From assembly GCA_013396755.1 (NCBI GenBank), contig VWZF01002931.1, positions 226 to 64,225 of the forward strand: DNA of 64,000 nucleotides, in the 5' to 3' direction. How positions within the stretch are numbered: position 1 is the first letter of the stretch; each line of letters opens with the position of its first letter. Below, piece after piece: positions 35,517 to 50,500 of the stretch. Origin of the DNA: Sclerurus mexicanus (taxonomy: Eukaryota; Chordata; Aves; Passeriformes; Furnariidae). The position numbers were made by a program, and so were the translations under genes. The notes beneath the pieces are model-generated. The model saw only the letters and a list, made by a program, of their open reading frames with translations, did no database searches and was not told the DNA's origin.

Positions 35517-38500
35517 CTGTAAAGCAAAGGGGGGGAAAAAAGGCATAAGGACATAGGTTCATTAAATCAAACAATCACTGAGATTTTTCAAATGACAAAG
35601 AGGCATCAGGGTAATAAGAACAAAGGTTCCTTGGACAAAAAGTGCAGGCAAATATACTGATCTTTTCACTAAAAGAGAAGGGAACTCGTCATCACCAAAA
35701 GATCCAGAAACTCCAACATCTGACCTTCCACAGCCAAGTCTATGTTAGCAAATAACAGTCCAGGAGAAACATGTCTGTAAAGTGAAACAAGGACTCAGTA
35801 TCTGCAATACATGTTTTGCAGACTCCAGGCCAGCATCAGTTTGTTGCCATCTACTGAACATCCACTAGCAGCTGGGATACATTAGCTGTTCGCCAAGAAG
35901 GTATCTTCCAGCTTAGTTTCATCCAAATGAAGCTCACTCATGTGCCCTGAAAATGCTCTGCAGCAGGAACTTAAGTACAGTAAGTAGGCATGGATAAGGA
36001 GATCCACTGTGAAAGTACATCCCTAACCCCATGGACCACACTGGGGCACCAGTACCCTATAATGGTCTGAACTCGAAACCAAATGAGTTGTGTGAAACAG
36101 GCCCATGAGGTAAAGCATTAGAAATCACTGCAAATTTCATTAGGCGCTATCATCAGATCTCTGGCATTTAGGGAGCAAAAAAACCTATGATGCTATTGTG
36201 TTTTATCTGTTACAACAGGTACATGAGGAGCTATTCAGAAGTCATTGAGCCATAAAGCTCAGCCTGCCAGGCTCAAATTCAAACAGCATGTAATATGACC
36301 CAAGATGAGGGATACAAATTTTCGATGGCAGCAGTAAATGCAAGCACTAAAATTCATGGTGGTTTTGAGGAGGCTCTTAAGCAGTTCAAGATATAAAACT
36401 GAAGAACAGCTACCCTATCAGGCAACATAAGCTGCACTTTGTCGTGCCAGTTTGCTATTAGAGAAACACGAAAAGGAACTTAGTGAGTTTGAGTGGGATT
36501 GCTGCTAACCCTTGGAGGCCCAGCTGCGCATGGAATCTGCTTCCAGGCACATGGGAAGTTTCCTGGAAAGTTTAAAATAAAAGTCACGCTGCATATCCAT
36601 TTCTGTCCATATATATAAACCTCAACCTCCATTCCATATAAACAAGTCTTAACTCATAGGCTATCACTTTCTGAAAACAAGGCCAAATATTCTGCCACAT
36701 ACCCCAACAAGCTGTTATAAAAGGACATCTCTAGAGAGCCAACAAGTGTAAAGATTTGTGATGAGTAATGCCATATTATTATCAAACAGGTGCAAAGAAA
36801 AATGTAAGCTCTTTCCAGTTAACTTGGCTAAATTGGAGAAAACCTCCCTGTGGACTCAGATGCTTATGAAAGCCACATGGTCCTTGCTGAGCAGAGTCAC
36901 GCAGAACCTGATCTCACCTGAAAAACTGCAACAAAAATGCAAGCCAGCTTTGACCTGTATACCATTTTCCTCTCTCAGCAGTGTGGTGCATGACAGCTCA
37001 TTGACTTTTAAGGGGCACACAGTGATCCATGCACCTCCTCAAAATGGAGATGAGTTTACCCTCTCAGAAAAGAAAGAAACCCCCATTCTGCCTATTATAT
37101 CTCACTATTTATAGCCAATTTAGCATTTGACTCCAGGTAAGCAGAATCCTTAAATTCACCTTCTTTCCAATGCCTTGTTAAGCTGGCATTTGCAAACAGA
37201 ACAAAATCAAAAGTGCTACTCATTTCTGACTCCCAAACTAAAAGGCCTCCCCTGTGAAAACATCCTGCAATTGCATTCGTGAGTTAGTGCCCCAGTGCCA
37301 AGTCTGAACTGAAAGTTGATAGAGCAGGATCTCGATTACTTTCCTCTACTATGTGTCTACAGCAGCAAGGATGTAATGATGTGACATTTACTTGCTATGC
37401 AGCAGTTACTTGAAACACTACCCTGCAATGAGATACACAGCTTTGGACTCAGCCAGCCATTGCCTAGAAGTCACAGTAACTGAAGCTGTATAGAATTTGA
37501 TTAAACATGGCTTTTTACCTAAACCAGAAACCTCAAACTCAAGAGTTCTAGTTTTTGTTCGAACACTACTGCAAAGTTTCCAAGATGGTCTCTGTCAAGA
37601 TTTTCAAACTCTTCCTCATTTTCCTTCATTGCTAACACTTTCCTTCATTGTTGATACTTCTACTTACTGGGACACTTCTGAGAAAATCAACCAATTCTTA
37701 CGGCTAAAACATTTTAAGTGATAAGTAATTTTATTTCACCAAAAAACCCCAATACTACTGCAAAATAAACCAATTAAAAGAAACCCTCTCTGTGCAGAAT
37801 GGAGTGTCTGTCACAAACAAAACATACTGTTAAGATTTTTAATCTTTTTTTTCTTTTTTTAACTAGGGCTTAACAAACTAAAAAACATTAACTTAGTACC
37901 ATCTAGAGCAATGAAACCCTTAAAGAAAATTGTATTTAATATTAATGATGACTTTCACTATTAATCAAGACAAAAGAATGCTTTCATTAAGGGACATCAG
38001 ATTCATTATTGAGCAATACCATCAGGTCCTAGACAAGTCAAAGAAAATTCTTATGAATGCTGTCAAGGCTCACCCCCATGCTTAGATATTGAGGTACTGC
38101 CTTTATCTTCACTTCTACTCAGCTACTCTTTCCCAAATGGGTGACTTCTATAAACCACAGACAAACTGAGGTGGCCAGACAGCCTTGCACAACCTTAATC
38201 TTTCTTTCTATGCATGTACAGAGGTTGCTACAAAGGAGACACAGCTACACTGGTGCTCAAAAGCAATTCAGGGATGGCTCTTTCAACTCTCCAGCTTTCC
38301 TCTGGTGTACAGAAATTTCATGGCTGCTGTGTGAACAACAGAAGCTGTCACTTCCATGTGCCAGTGCATAAGGAAAGTCAAGCAGGCTCAAGAGTCGAAG
38401 CTGTTGCCCCACACAGGAGCAGCTACTGAGCAGCAGTCAGCACAGGAAGGCTGCTGAATTCCCAAAATACATACCTGTGGGCCCTTGTCCCACCTCCTTC

Positions 38501-41500
38501 TTTCCCTTGCTCACTCTCCTACCTTCCCTGCAAATAAAGTTGTGACACAGATCTACAGGATAGTTTCATCTCTAGAGAAGCCAAAACAGAGTTGGAGGAG
38601 GCTTGTCTGCCAGCTGATCTGAGCCCAGGATCTCTTACCATCTTGTAACTACAGTGATGAGCTGCTGGAGTCCTCAGTTCTCCCTAAACTCATCCAGTGG
38701 CTGATTATTGCTAGGGGCAGATGATATATGTCTGTTTGTCACTCTTGCTGCCTTCTTAGACCTCTACCAAAGGCTTTGGTCTGAGCATTTTCTTTGGCAA
38801 GAGAAATCTCTGATTTCCATAGCTGTCATGAAAACTGTGTGGCATGTTGTTAGTCAAGATGTGATGTTCTTCCCAGACAGTTTTCCAGCGACACAGATAA
38901 AAGCAAGTTGCTATATATGGTTACTCTACTGGTGCTCTTATTCTTAACTCCAGACTGTATTACTTGTAATATTGTCTGCAAATCCTAAAGCTCTCTTCCC
39001 CATAGGAATATATAAACACACCTTATTCTTAAAACACAGTTAAGTTCCATTCCAGATGAGATTAAAATTCACACGAAAGAGAGGAAGAAGTCCAAGGAGC
39101 AATTTTAGAGAGCAGAAAACTTTAGTTAAAAGAGCAAGGATATTATTCTTTAGTCTCTCTCAGGTACTCCTTGTAAACATGCTGTCTCTAGACTTTTTAA
39201 TTAAATACAAGTATGAATTAGACTAAATTCTTAAAAGAGAGAAGAAAGCAATAATTTTGAATGTATTAGAATAATCCTAATAAAAATGCATAATATCAAC
39301 TAAACAGAAAACTACAATAAGTACCCTGTCATGGGAAATCTCTACCTGTTACATTTAAGGCCCTCATTTTGCTCACAAAGGTAGCAGAAAGAAAGCACTT
39401 CAATGCCTTTTAATTTTAACCTCAGAAATTCAGCCAGTTAGTCAAGGAATGAGCTTGGGGTTTGTACTGAAAAAGAAGCTGACTTACTTCATTATGCTCC
39501 AAGCACCCAATCATCAGTTCTGTTAGGATAACCACTCCAGTCCTTCCTACCCCTGCGCTGCAGTGAACCACGATAGGAGGGTTGCAGGTGTTGCTGCTGT
39601 CCAACACGCTGTTGGTGTGGCGACGCACCGACTGGATCTCCTCCAAGTAAGCTGCAAGATAAAATGCAGGCAAGATTGCAAACATCTCTATGCCTAAATG
39701 CAAAATTGGGGGCAAGAGGGGGAAAGAATGTGGAAATGTCATTCTTTGTCTAAGTGACAATAATTTACATTTTTTTACAACATACAAATATTTTGGCCAC
39801 GGTGCATGGAACAGCACTGCATCCAGCAAGTACCAGCTGGGTGTCAATTATTACTTGGGAATCTGCTCCTTAAAATTAAATAGTTCTTTTAAAAAATTAA
39901 ATTCTGTTTCCCCCCCCGCAAATCTCCAGGTCCCCTAAGTAGATGATTCTAGACATTACTTACAGCAATTCCTTCTATTAACAGGCTGGGATCAAAACAA
40001 AAGCTAAGTCCTATTGAAACTACTTCCTGTCAAAGCCAGTATCAGATGGGAAGTGAGCATCCATCTGCCCTTCCTTCTCCTTTCTAGACTGGGACAGAAT
40101 CTCACCCACCTCTCTGCTCATGGTTTGCTTCTCAATAGTTATGAGCTCTTCTGGGACATCACTGCCTTTGTTTTCCCTGAAGCCATCTCTAGAAAGTGCA
40201 CAACTCAGGAACAGTTACCTTATGTGGCTGTTCAACGCACTGCATTGTCCAGTGCAATGCATTCTACTGTCAAACTGCACCAAGAACCTGAAGTACTGGA
40301 AGCTCACTTAGCTTTCCAGCAGTCAGAGTGGGAAGTGAGACCTGAGCTGAACTCTTCTGTTCTGACTCTCAGTGTCATGGCACTGCAGCCTGAGCAGGCA
40401 GGATGCAGCTGGAGGCATACCAGCATCAGAAAACCTGAATTTTAATCCACACAGTGAAATGAGACTGTAACTGGTGGCAAATAATGGGGACAATCAGGTT
40501 CCAATTACTGCCCTGAACAACCACAGCTACAGGGGTTGGTAGTAGAAACAAAGTATGAAACTAGGAATTGGGCAATAGCTTTTCCTTAAAGACAGATCCC
40601 TTGTCACTCCTTTATTAAAGCCAAACATTTTTTTAATTTTTTTTTTGTTTGGTTTTTTTTTGTCTTTTTGCCCTGGTGACAAAACTGGGAAAAGGACATG
40701 CTATTTACATCAAGCTTGTGTCATGAGAAAGGTGAATGGACCACTAAAGGACTGTAGCTGTGTAAAGAGGACAGGCATCTCCAGCACATCAGTACACCAT
40801 GTACAGGCTCCTTCAGTGTTAAAGACTCTGTATTAATTTAATAATTTAAAGATTCTCTACTGTAGTGCCAGATACGTTGCTTTAGTTAAATAATGGTTGA
40901 ATGCCTATTACTTAATATGGGAGTGTATATTACTTAGTAAGAAGCAGGAAGTGTTATTAACACATTACAGATGAATATAATGGCTGTATTTTCAGAAACG
41001 CATGAACTAGAACTGTAAGTAATTGGGAAGGCCCTTAAGCATTGCCTGGGTACATGTGGTTAAAAGAGGGGCAGTAAGTTCAAACTTAATGCATGTGTGA
41101 TAGAGCCCTCTGATCCTTGGCAACAAGAGAAACAGGAGGAACTGCACCATATTTCAAAAAACGATCCTCTCTCACCCAGACCTCTCTAATCACATTTGTG
41201 TGCAGCCTAGTATCTCCTACACTCATTAGGTAGCTGGGAAGTGGTGATAACTTACACTGACAGATCAGCAAGCAGACCTATCCTATTAGTTAAAATTTCC
41301 TGAGTCAATGGCACTGCTGCTGCCTTGGATTTTATCTCCTGTTAGTCACCTTAGCTCCTACCTCTTGAATCCTACTTTTTTTCCTCCAAATTGCAGCAAA
41401 GTACAACCTAGTTGAAGCCTTTATATGCCACCGCAATAATCATTTAATATCAATCCCAGCCGTAACTAGGTTCAGTGAACTGAATTCAGTGTGAGCAACC

Positions 41501-44500
41501 ATCTCCTTATATATTTTGTCATGCAAAATAAAGAAATCTTACATAAAAAGCCTTGGACTTCTTCCGGACACCCATGGTCTGGCCAGTCAGTATACTGCAA
41601 ATGCCACACTGTCCTCTCTTGTCCAGAGAGAAGATGCTTGACCTTCAGACCAGTAGTTGCAAAGCAGCCAGAGTCTGTGCGGAACTTGGTTGTCACCTTG
41701 AACTTCCCATAAGTGGCTGAGCTGTGCTTAGAGCCCAGTTTAGGCCAATAACGATGGCTCTTACTTCTTCCTCCCTCCTTAAAAACAAAACAAAACAAAA
41801 AGCCATTAGTTCCTGCTATTATTCTCTATAAACAGCAGATAAGCCAAGTATTCTTACTTCAAATTACTGGAAGAGAAAGGAGCATCCCACAAAGTAAAGA
41901 AAATATCCATTAAAACTTAAACCTCTCAGCCATGTAATATTTCAAGTGTAAAACTGCTTGAAGAACCAACTCTTGTCTCATGACAGACAGCTAATGCCTA
42001 CACCACCTTGGTAAATATTCTGCTCCTGGGGAAGGCTCTCCTTTAAATGGAAGGAAATGCTCTTCACCAGCTTCTAAGTATCTGCTCTTGATCAGCTTTG
42101 GGAACTGGACAGTGACTTGATGTGCTCTGCCACTCCCTGTGTTTGCTGAAAGCAACCAGGCATAAAGCCGAGTGCCAGTTTTTATAACATATCACATAGT
42201 TCTTGGATTACAATAGAAATAACTGTTTTGCTTGGCATAAGAATAAAAAGTTGTGGATTGCTTTTTTGGTTTTTGTTTGTTTTATTTTGTTTGTTTGTTT
42301 TCACTTGGACACTTCTAAGGAAACAACAGCTTCTGGAATCTTTTCAGCTGATAAGAGTGACAGGATGCAGAACTGGCCTTGGACAGTGTGGAACTCTGTC
42401 ATTTTAACCAGAAGCAGTTCAGTGCTCTCACATTCCAATGGAAACATCTCTGTTTGGCTTGGCCAAAGCAGGGGGAAGGGGGGCTTCTGCTTGTTTCTTT
42501 AGCACTTGCCAAACTGAGTATCAGAAAGTTACAAAGTATAGTATTAGAGAAGTACAGGCATATGTTCAGAGTCGGAGGGAAAAGGGATGTTGATAGAAAA
42601 AACAAGCTACTGGAGTGGTAAGTGATGATAACAGGAGATTTGTTCACATCAGAAAGAACTGCATTCCGTGATTTCACATACCTCTTCAGCTGTGACCATG
42701 GCTATAACATTCACCCCCTGTTCCCACACCATCTGCCAAAAGTCATGGCATGTGTGTGGGAGGGGTCCTTGGGTAGCAATGTAGTGCCATTCCTCTCCAC
42801 CTACAGTAACCTGGGAGAAAGGGAATAGAACCCAACCAGTCAGCGCCCAAATTTTCAGCAGCACCTGTGCCAGATCCACCTTTTAAACAAGAGACTATAA
42901 TGAAATCTACTTCTTTGTTGTTCTGCTTTTGTTCAAAATTTTCAACAAAACTCATCCTTTTGATTAGAGCAAGTCTGACAAAACAATCTTTGGTGCTTCC
43001 ATGTCCTGTCTTGATGTTCATAAACATGAAACTTTGACCTAAATGCCCTCTACCTTTCTTGTCATTGCATCTGGATCATACAGACAAAAATAACCCCAAA
43101 CAAAACAAGCAAGCATTTAAGAAAAACTCACCATGATTTAATTTGCTGGGGTTTTTTTAGGCCCTGTTTCTGATATGGCTTAAATACAAAGAAGCAACTG
43201 ACTGACATCTCTGGCCTCAGTGACAGACCCAAGATGAAAGAAAAGCTGAGGACCAGAGCCATCACACTGCTGCAAATGAACACTTGGTAGTACAGAATGC
43301 CTGAATGCAAATAACACTGTATATGACAAGCTAAAGGCCTCTGCTGTTTAGGACTTCCCTCAATCATTTTCCACTCGGACAAAAAGTAATTTATTGAACA
43401 GATTCTTACTACACTGATCGCTGTTGAAAGTGAGGCCAAGCCATGCCTAGAGGACGCGGTTATGCCCACATTCTGTACAGAACAGAACTCAATAGGCCTA
43501 CTGGCAGTCAGAGATCAAGACAGGCTTCATTTCAAGTCACTCTCCCTCACTCATCTTAGATTTTTCTGTTTAGAAGCTGCAAACAGCCATAAAGCAATCC
43601 AGCACATTAAGTGGCTTTCAAATGCCATGAGAAATTTAAACTTATCTAAAGTTGTAGTCATGTAAATTTATTTCCCAATACATAACTGGTTTACCAAACA
43701 CATATTATAGAAATATTTGTATATTTGCATGATGGTGAGCAATGAAATTTTTTTAAAAGCATTAACACAGATTTACACACTATAAATCATGTAGCACCCT
43801 GAAAAGAGATACTATTACCTTGGAGCTAGCCAGTCTAAAACATCTCTTCATTTAACTGACAGAGGCAGAAAATCATACTTGTGCAGTTAAAGAGAAATCC
43901 CTTGTGTATAAAAAATTACAATCTTTGACATATCATTTGCTATACATCAGGAAAGGTTTATAGAAAAGAAAAAAAAAAACCCAAAACATTTTGGGTAAAA
44001 AGCCAGAGTGCTTTTAGAGCTTCTACATATCATTTAAAAAATATGCTTACCAGCAAAACCAGATGAACCAATTGTTTTGGAAAGTTGAAATACTTTTCCT
44101 TCTCAGGCTAAGGCCTCCTAATTCTGTGTATTAGCCCAGAGCCACTTCTCACAAAGTTATAAATCTCAGAGAAGATTTACAACAGAAATGCTGACATGTC
44201 CATAAATACCAAGGTACTGGCAGACAATGCTACAAGGAACAATCAATAACTCTGACAGGTTTAACCACATACTGTGTTTGAGGTACAAGTCTTTGAATAC
44301 ATTTTCAGAAATTGAATCAGTTTGTTGGTCAAACAACTGTTCATTAAGTTGAGATGCTTGGTGTTTTACAAAAACTAACATAGTTTTTGTATGATGACAA
44401 GTTTTCACCTCATTGAAAACTGACCCTGTACATCAGCTCCTTTTCTTATTTCATACTATGCAGCTTTCTTTTTCTTTTTGAAAGATGGTTAAAAACTGCA

Positions 44501-47500
44501 AGACCAATGTAGGTAGACTCCTCAAGTTCTTGTACTAGTGCTAGATGAGAATGAATACAAACTGCCCAGCACTAACAAGTATCTTGCACCTGGACTGATG
44601 GTCTTGAGCTTGCTCATCTGCAGTCATGAGTGCTGGCATAGTATTACTGAGCTTTTTAAGTTAATACTGACCTGACCCAAACAGTCAAATGAAGTGTTCT
44701 AATGAAATTTTTTGCTTAATCCACAAATTTAATTATTTTTTTCTCTTTAGTATAGACTATGATCTTGTATCTTAACAGCAATGATCAATGGTAAATAAGC
44801 AGAGAATTATTGTAAAACTATGGGGCTCACAGACTGAGCAGTGGGAGCTGGAATCTTCCAGGCATGGATCTTATCAGGATGATAGAGGAGTTTTCTTTGT
44901 CTACTGACTTCTGGTCCAAATATCCAACCTCCTGGGACATGATATGAAAGGGCCATAAATAGTCTGAAGGGAATGGGATGCCTGGAATATTTACTGCATT
45001 CTAATGCCCTAACTGCAGGAAATTAAAAATTAAATATTGGGCTGAAAACACAGACACATACTGTGCTACTGAGGTAAATTTCACAGATGCAATTTCACCT
45101 TCTAAGCAAAAGCACATCTGCTTGGCTTCTGCATGCACGGGTATGAATGCAAGAGGAAAATACTGCCAAGGCCCTCTGTCAGGCATCAAAACATTGATAT
45201 TCCTGGGTGCTCTATGGATGGGAGACGTATGTCTGTCTAATACATCAGGGGAAATGTGGACTCACAACTAGCCAGGGAAAACTCTTTCCTGGCTAGCACT
45301 GCCTTTTTTTTTTTTTGCCTTCCACAAAATAGGTGAAAAATTTTGGGCTCAGAAATCCATCATCATAGCAACATCTGATTATGCAAAATCTCAGTATCTG
45401 CTACCTACCAGGCTATGCAAAAAAGTGATAAACTTCCAGGATCGGGGTTCAGAAATAGTTCTGAATCACCAGAATTTAATACTGTAAATCAAAACCAAGG
45501 CCAGCAAGTCTCTTTAAACTTTTAAAGGGCTTTTACTCAAGGAAAATATTCATTTAACCGGATGTTTTATTCATTATTTTTGAATTATTTCTTTTTAATT
45601 TGGATTTTGACAATGAGAAAAAGCAGACAACTCTCTCTAACAACAAGAGAATCTGGCATCTGAGGCAGAGAACTGCTTCTCTCATGGTACAGTAAAAGCC
45701 AGCAGAGGACTTTGCATATTGTGCTGGAAGCTTAAAGAAAAACAAGCATCTGCAGTCCCTGCAGCATAGCTCCCTGTTAACAGTGGTGTTTGCAAGTAAC
45801 AGATCGTATCTTATTGTATCGCTACATTGAATTAACATGAAATCTGAAGTTTCTTGTTAAAAACATAATTTAAAACATGGAAGTTCAATATGGTTTCCAG
45901 TTAGAGATACAGGGATCTTATTAGTACAGTCAATGCATATTTCAAAAAAATTATTTTAAAATTAGTCAATTCTCAGCATAAAAGGACTTAATTTTTTATA
46001 TATATAATTGCAGTATCTATGAATATGCATTACTCATAATGATATGCCCTTCCTTTGAGTATGGAACTGCATAGGTGGAGCTACATTCCAGATTTTTAAA
46101 AAATCACATCCTATATGTTGTTGGATTTTAAAAAAATTCAGTCAAAGCTTGTGCAGTACTCTTTTCAGGCTGCACCTGTCAGCTGAACAGATTCATTCTG
46201 CACTGGTTGTTGTAATCCCCCAGCAGCCTGCAAGACTTTTGGGACTGATAATTCAGAACACATACTGACTGCTCATTTTTTCAGGTACAGGGTCATGACA
46301 ATCCTATTACACTGCAGGTATTGGGGCTGATCTAATGCATTTTCTTGAGATTTAAGAAACATGGCATCTCTTTCCACATTAACCAATAGGGATATTCCAC
46401 AACCACTTGGCAGAGGTGGGCATAAAAAAGCAAGGATGCCTCTCTAAAATGACTTCCCAGGCTCCAGCAGTTAAATCAACTTATGCATGTTAGTTGACAG
46501 GGGACTTTAGAGATGGCCATGTTGACACAAAGGTACAATGATGCATTCTAGGTTACCTTTTCAGAAGCTGCAGAGAGAAAATGCTGCTGCGTATCCAGAA
46601 ACGCAAACAAAGCTTTAGCATTTGCAAAGCAAAATTCACAAAAGCTTTTACCTTTATGTGTGAAGCATTGATGTAGCCTGTATTATTTTCTTTGGTTGGC
46701 ACCAGCTCTACTCGGTTCTCCTCGTAAGGAATGACCTCCCTGATGCGATTGCGGTCAGTGTTTTCAGGCAAAGCTGCAGTGGTGAAGATCCCATCCACCT
46801 TTTTCTTTGGAATCTGCTCATATTCTGTAAACACCATGTCCTCTTCCAACTTCCTTCTCAAGATTTTGCACTAAGATTTGACACAAAGGAACACCAATTC
46901 ATGAATTCTTCTGGGAAGAATATTAACCACTAGACCCGCCTATCCGTTCTTTGAATTTCAATATATAGTTCACTTCTTTTTGCAGTTATCTGAGGAAATA
47001 TAACACACTTATTTCTACTGAATGAAACCACAAGCCAATTTTACAGTTTTACATTCCACCTCCACATTTTTGGACACTGATACCATAAAATGCAAACCTG
47101 TGCCAAATACAATCTGGGTTCACTAAGAATTTCAATATGACTATGTGATTTCAACATAATAGATACTTGCAAAAATATTTGAAAATTGTTTTTTCAGGAA
47201 GAAGATCATACTGCGAGAAGTGTGATGACGCCAACATTTTCAAAATATTCCCTGACTTGCAAGCGTGCAATGTCTGTGGTTGAACACAACCCCACATATG
47301 TACAAGCAGAGGATAAGTGCTGCTGTCTGCATACAAGACAATGCAAGGCTGCAAATTTCAAAAAACCCCAGGAAAATTCTTTGCAAATATGTTTCTCAAA
47401 TCTTAATGGCAGCAATTGTTTTTAATTTCCATAACTCCACATACATGGAGGATCTTGCGTGTGCGAATATAAGGAGGCAAGCAACCTTTTTTATTCCTGA

Positions 47501-50500
47501 AATTTAATCCCATTAGAGAAATTAACTGAACTCCCTAGTTGTATCAGAACATGGAAGGCAGTATCTAAAGCACTGTAGAACTTCACCTGATCAAGTGAAA
47601 AATGTGAAAAGTGTTAGATTTACAGTTTGATCTTGTATACGCTGTACAGCCTGGTGAAACAGAACAGCTTCCATTTTCATTGCCTTCAGTAAGTATTCTA
47701 GATGCTTTGCTTGCATCCAAAGACACACCAGTGTTAACCACAGACCGTTTGCATTAATGGCTGCGAAAACTTTCAAGTGAAATCTTTTTCACATTTTAAA
47801 TCAAACTGCAGTATCTTAGAAACTTCATGCTGCCAGGAACAAAAGGAATGAGCAACATTTCATAAGCCTCCATCTTACCCTCTCATCCATTGGCACCTTG
47901 GCGACTTCATCCTGGCTGTCCTCCGGCACTGGAACCCTAGCAACTGAGAGTCCGTTCAGTGCTGCCAACATCAAGGGCCTCTTCTGGGCCTCCAGGCCTG
48001 CCATCTTCTGCTTTTCTAGATTCTTTTGGCAAGAAAAGGCACGTTTTCATCTCTGTGTGATTATTTATAATGCCAGTAAAATGCTGGAATGTTTTTTTAA
48101 TCTCCAAAATCTGCAACTCTCTGGCCAAGGAATGCAGATGATCACCATTAGCATCGTAAATTCAAATACAACCTCTATTCTTCCTGTTATTCCTCAAAGG
48201 CCTGCTCCTACATGAGCACAGAATTTTAATTTCAAAGAAGCAATCCCAGCGTGTAATGCAGTTTACATGCCATCAAAGGACATACAAATACAATCTCGAG
48301 CATTTTCCTGCAGACATTATTCTGAATGCAGGACGCACAAAGCATCATTCCGTCATGTTAAAGTAGCACTACCGAAGCCAAGATACTTGGAGCATCTTTT
48401 AAAAAGCAGTAATTTCAATCTATTAAAACAAACAGTAAAACACAGGCCATTGTTTCTCTTCTGTGATGGTAATACTTAAAATGAGAAGCCTTCTGATGCA
48501 GTCAGCTATTGTGGTGACTCAAATAGCACTCATGATATATTTTGCACTAAAAACTGAGCCCACATGTACCAGAAACTGAATATAACAGCATCCAGGGAGG
48601 GATATTGTTTATCATATTCACGCATCATATCATGCTATGACATGGAGAAACAGAGCACAAATTTTAATTCATCCTGCTGCCCCCTCCTTATGCCACTGGG
48701 AGCTGAAGCATGAGAAGAGACACAGCATCTCCAGAAGTACCCAAATTAGGAATATTTTATTCTATTTCCTTATCAGTTCTTTCTGCTGGATTTGAAAGGA
48801 GGGCTAAGCACAAGGGATGCCTAGTTCTCAGCATACATATGGAAACTGTGGTCACCAGACAGGCCAAGCTCAGCTCCTAGAAACATACTATTGACCCTGA
48901 ATGCCCTCAGATATGTGCAAATGGCTTGATCTTTCAGAAGTCTGTGAACGTTTTCCTCACCACTGGGTTCCTCCAGAACACTACACAAAAAACAAGCAAA
49001 TAAAGCACAACAAAAATTCAAACCCACTCTTATCTTTTCATATTTTCAAAAAGCAGGAAAAAAAGTAAAAAAGAAAGTATTTTTTCTTTGTGGATTTTAT
49101 TATTTTTACTATTTAAAAGTGAAAGAGAAATAAGTCTGTGTATTTAACAGATCAAGGTCATCAAATTACCATTAATATAACACTTGATTCCCATGACAAA
49201 AGGAAGGTCTGCACATTAAGATTGCTGATCTAAGCTGAAACCACCTTAAAAGCTTAATGCTAAGACTACTTCTTTACTTTCAAAATGGAAACAAAAAAGC
49301 ACCTTTGAACAAAGTGATCTGAATGGTTATTGCAGAGGAAGAATATTCAAACAACATCTAAGCTCTCTTGTCACCTTCATTTCCATCCTAAAATGCTGTA
49401 GGTTCCTGCATCTCAGTATTTTTTCTTTTCTCAGAAGATCAAAAGAGCGTATACATACATACATATATATATGTATATATAGTCTTTGTTACACCAATGT
49501 CCATTCATAGTTATATTTTATAGTCAAGTATCTATTTTACATTTAAAGTTTAGGAGTGGGCAAGGAGTAAATTCCGTCTCCATGTTGCAATTTAGTAGCT
49601 CAGGTTTGAATCCTAACAATTACATTATCATAAGAGTCCCCAGTGCACAAGGAAAACAATGAATATGTTTAGAAAATTTCTTTTAATATACACTAGTATT
49701 GAAATCTAACTAGTTATTGATGTAGTAAATGACAAACTCTTTTCTGCTCTGGACCATTTAGATACTTAATTTGTTTCAGACCTCAATTCTGAAGGCAAGA
49801 ACTACAACATATACTTTTTGATTCCTGACTGCAGTTGTACTCCTCACAGTACTATGTCAAGTACATATGTAAGTCACTAAGTGATAAGCACCCCTCATAT
49901 TTCTGTCATTGCTCACAGTGACACCTTTAAATACTGTTTATTTTGAATTCATTGCAAGTTCAACAGAACCCTATTTCTCATACTTGAGTGCATTTTTTAA
50001 AAAACAAACAGTCCAGATGCTCAACCACACAGCCTCTACATCTGATTCTTCTGTATTTACATATCTGGTTCCTCAGTTGCTGGCAAAACCGACAACACAT
50101 ATTCTAGAGCTACCAGGGATTTATTCAGATAACTACGTTACATAAAGTGGCAGGAAAAGGAATTAAAGATCATTTGAAAAAAATAAAGAGTTTCCATGAT
50201 GTTATGTGATACTTAACTCCACATCCTTGCAAAGAAGGAATAAAATGCTAGCGATGAAACACAACTTCCCACCCATCTCGGCAATCACATTTCAGACTTG
50301 CCCTGCCCTCAGATCCGTGGGGGCTGGAGAGCTGTGCATTCGGAAGGGGAGTAGGCACCAGGGGGGCTTTGCTATCAGCCTCCTCCTCACCAGCTGCATG
50401 CCCTGCCACCCACCTCGAGCCAGCACTGCTGCCAGGGTGGTGGCATCCTCAGCTGGGTCAGACATGGATCTGGCCAGCAGTCAAAGAGCTACAGCTGAGG

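Noticed and set aside
36758..37114. 118-codon plus-strand frame in PTPN14 intron 18
   Set aside because: Antisense intronic frame with no recognisable family or conserved motif.
40014..40445. 143-codon plus-strand frame in PTPN14 intron 17
   Set aside because: Longest plus-strand frame in that intron, but composition is ordinary, a second frame overlaps it, and no domain is visible; conservation in other birds would be needed to revive it.
45268..45316. Hairpin plus T-run read as an intrinsic transcription terminator
   Set aside because: That mechanism is bacterial; this is a vertebrate intron, so only the palindrome itself is reported.
47591..47776. Minus-strand helical-looking frame in intron 14 as an extra PTPN14 exon
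   Set aside because: Exons 14 and 15 already join in frame as in the human protein and no proper splice pair delimits it.
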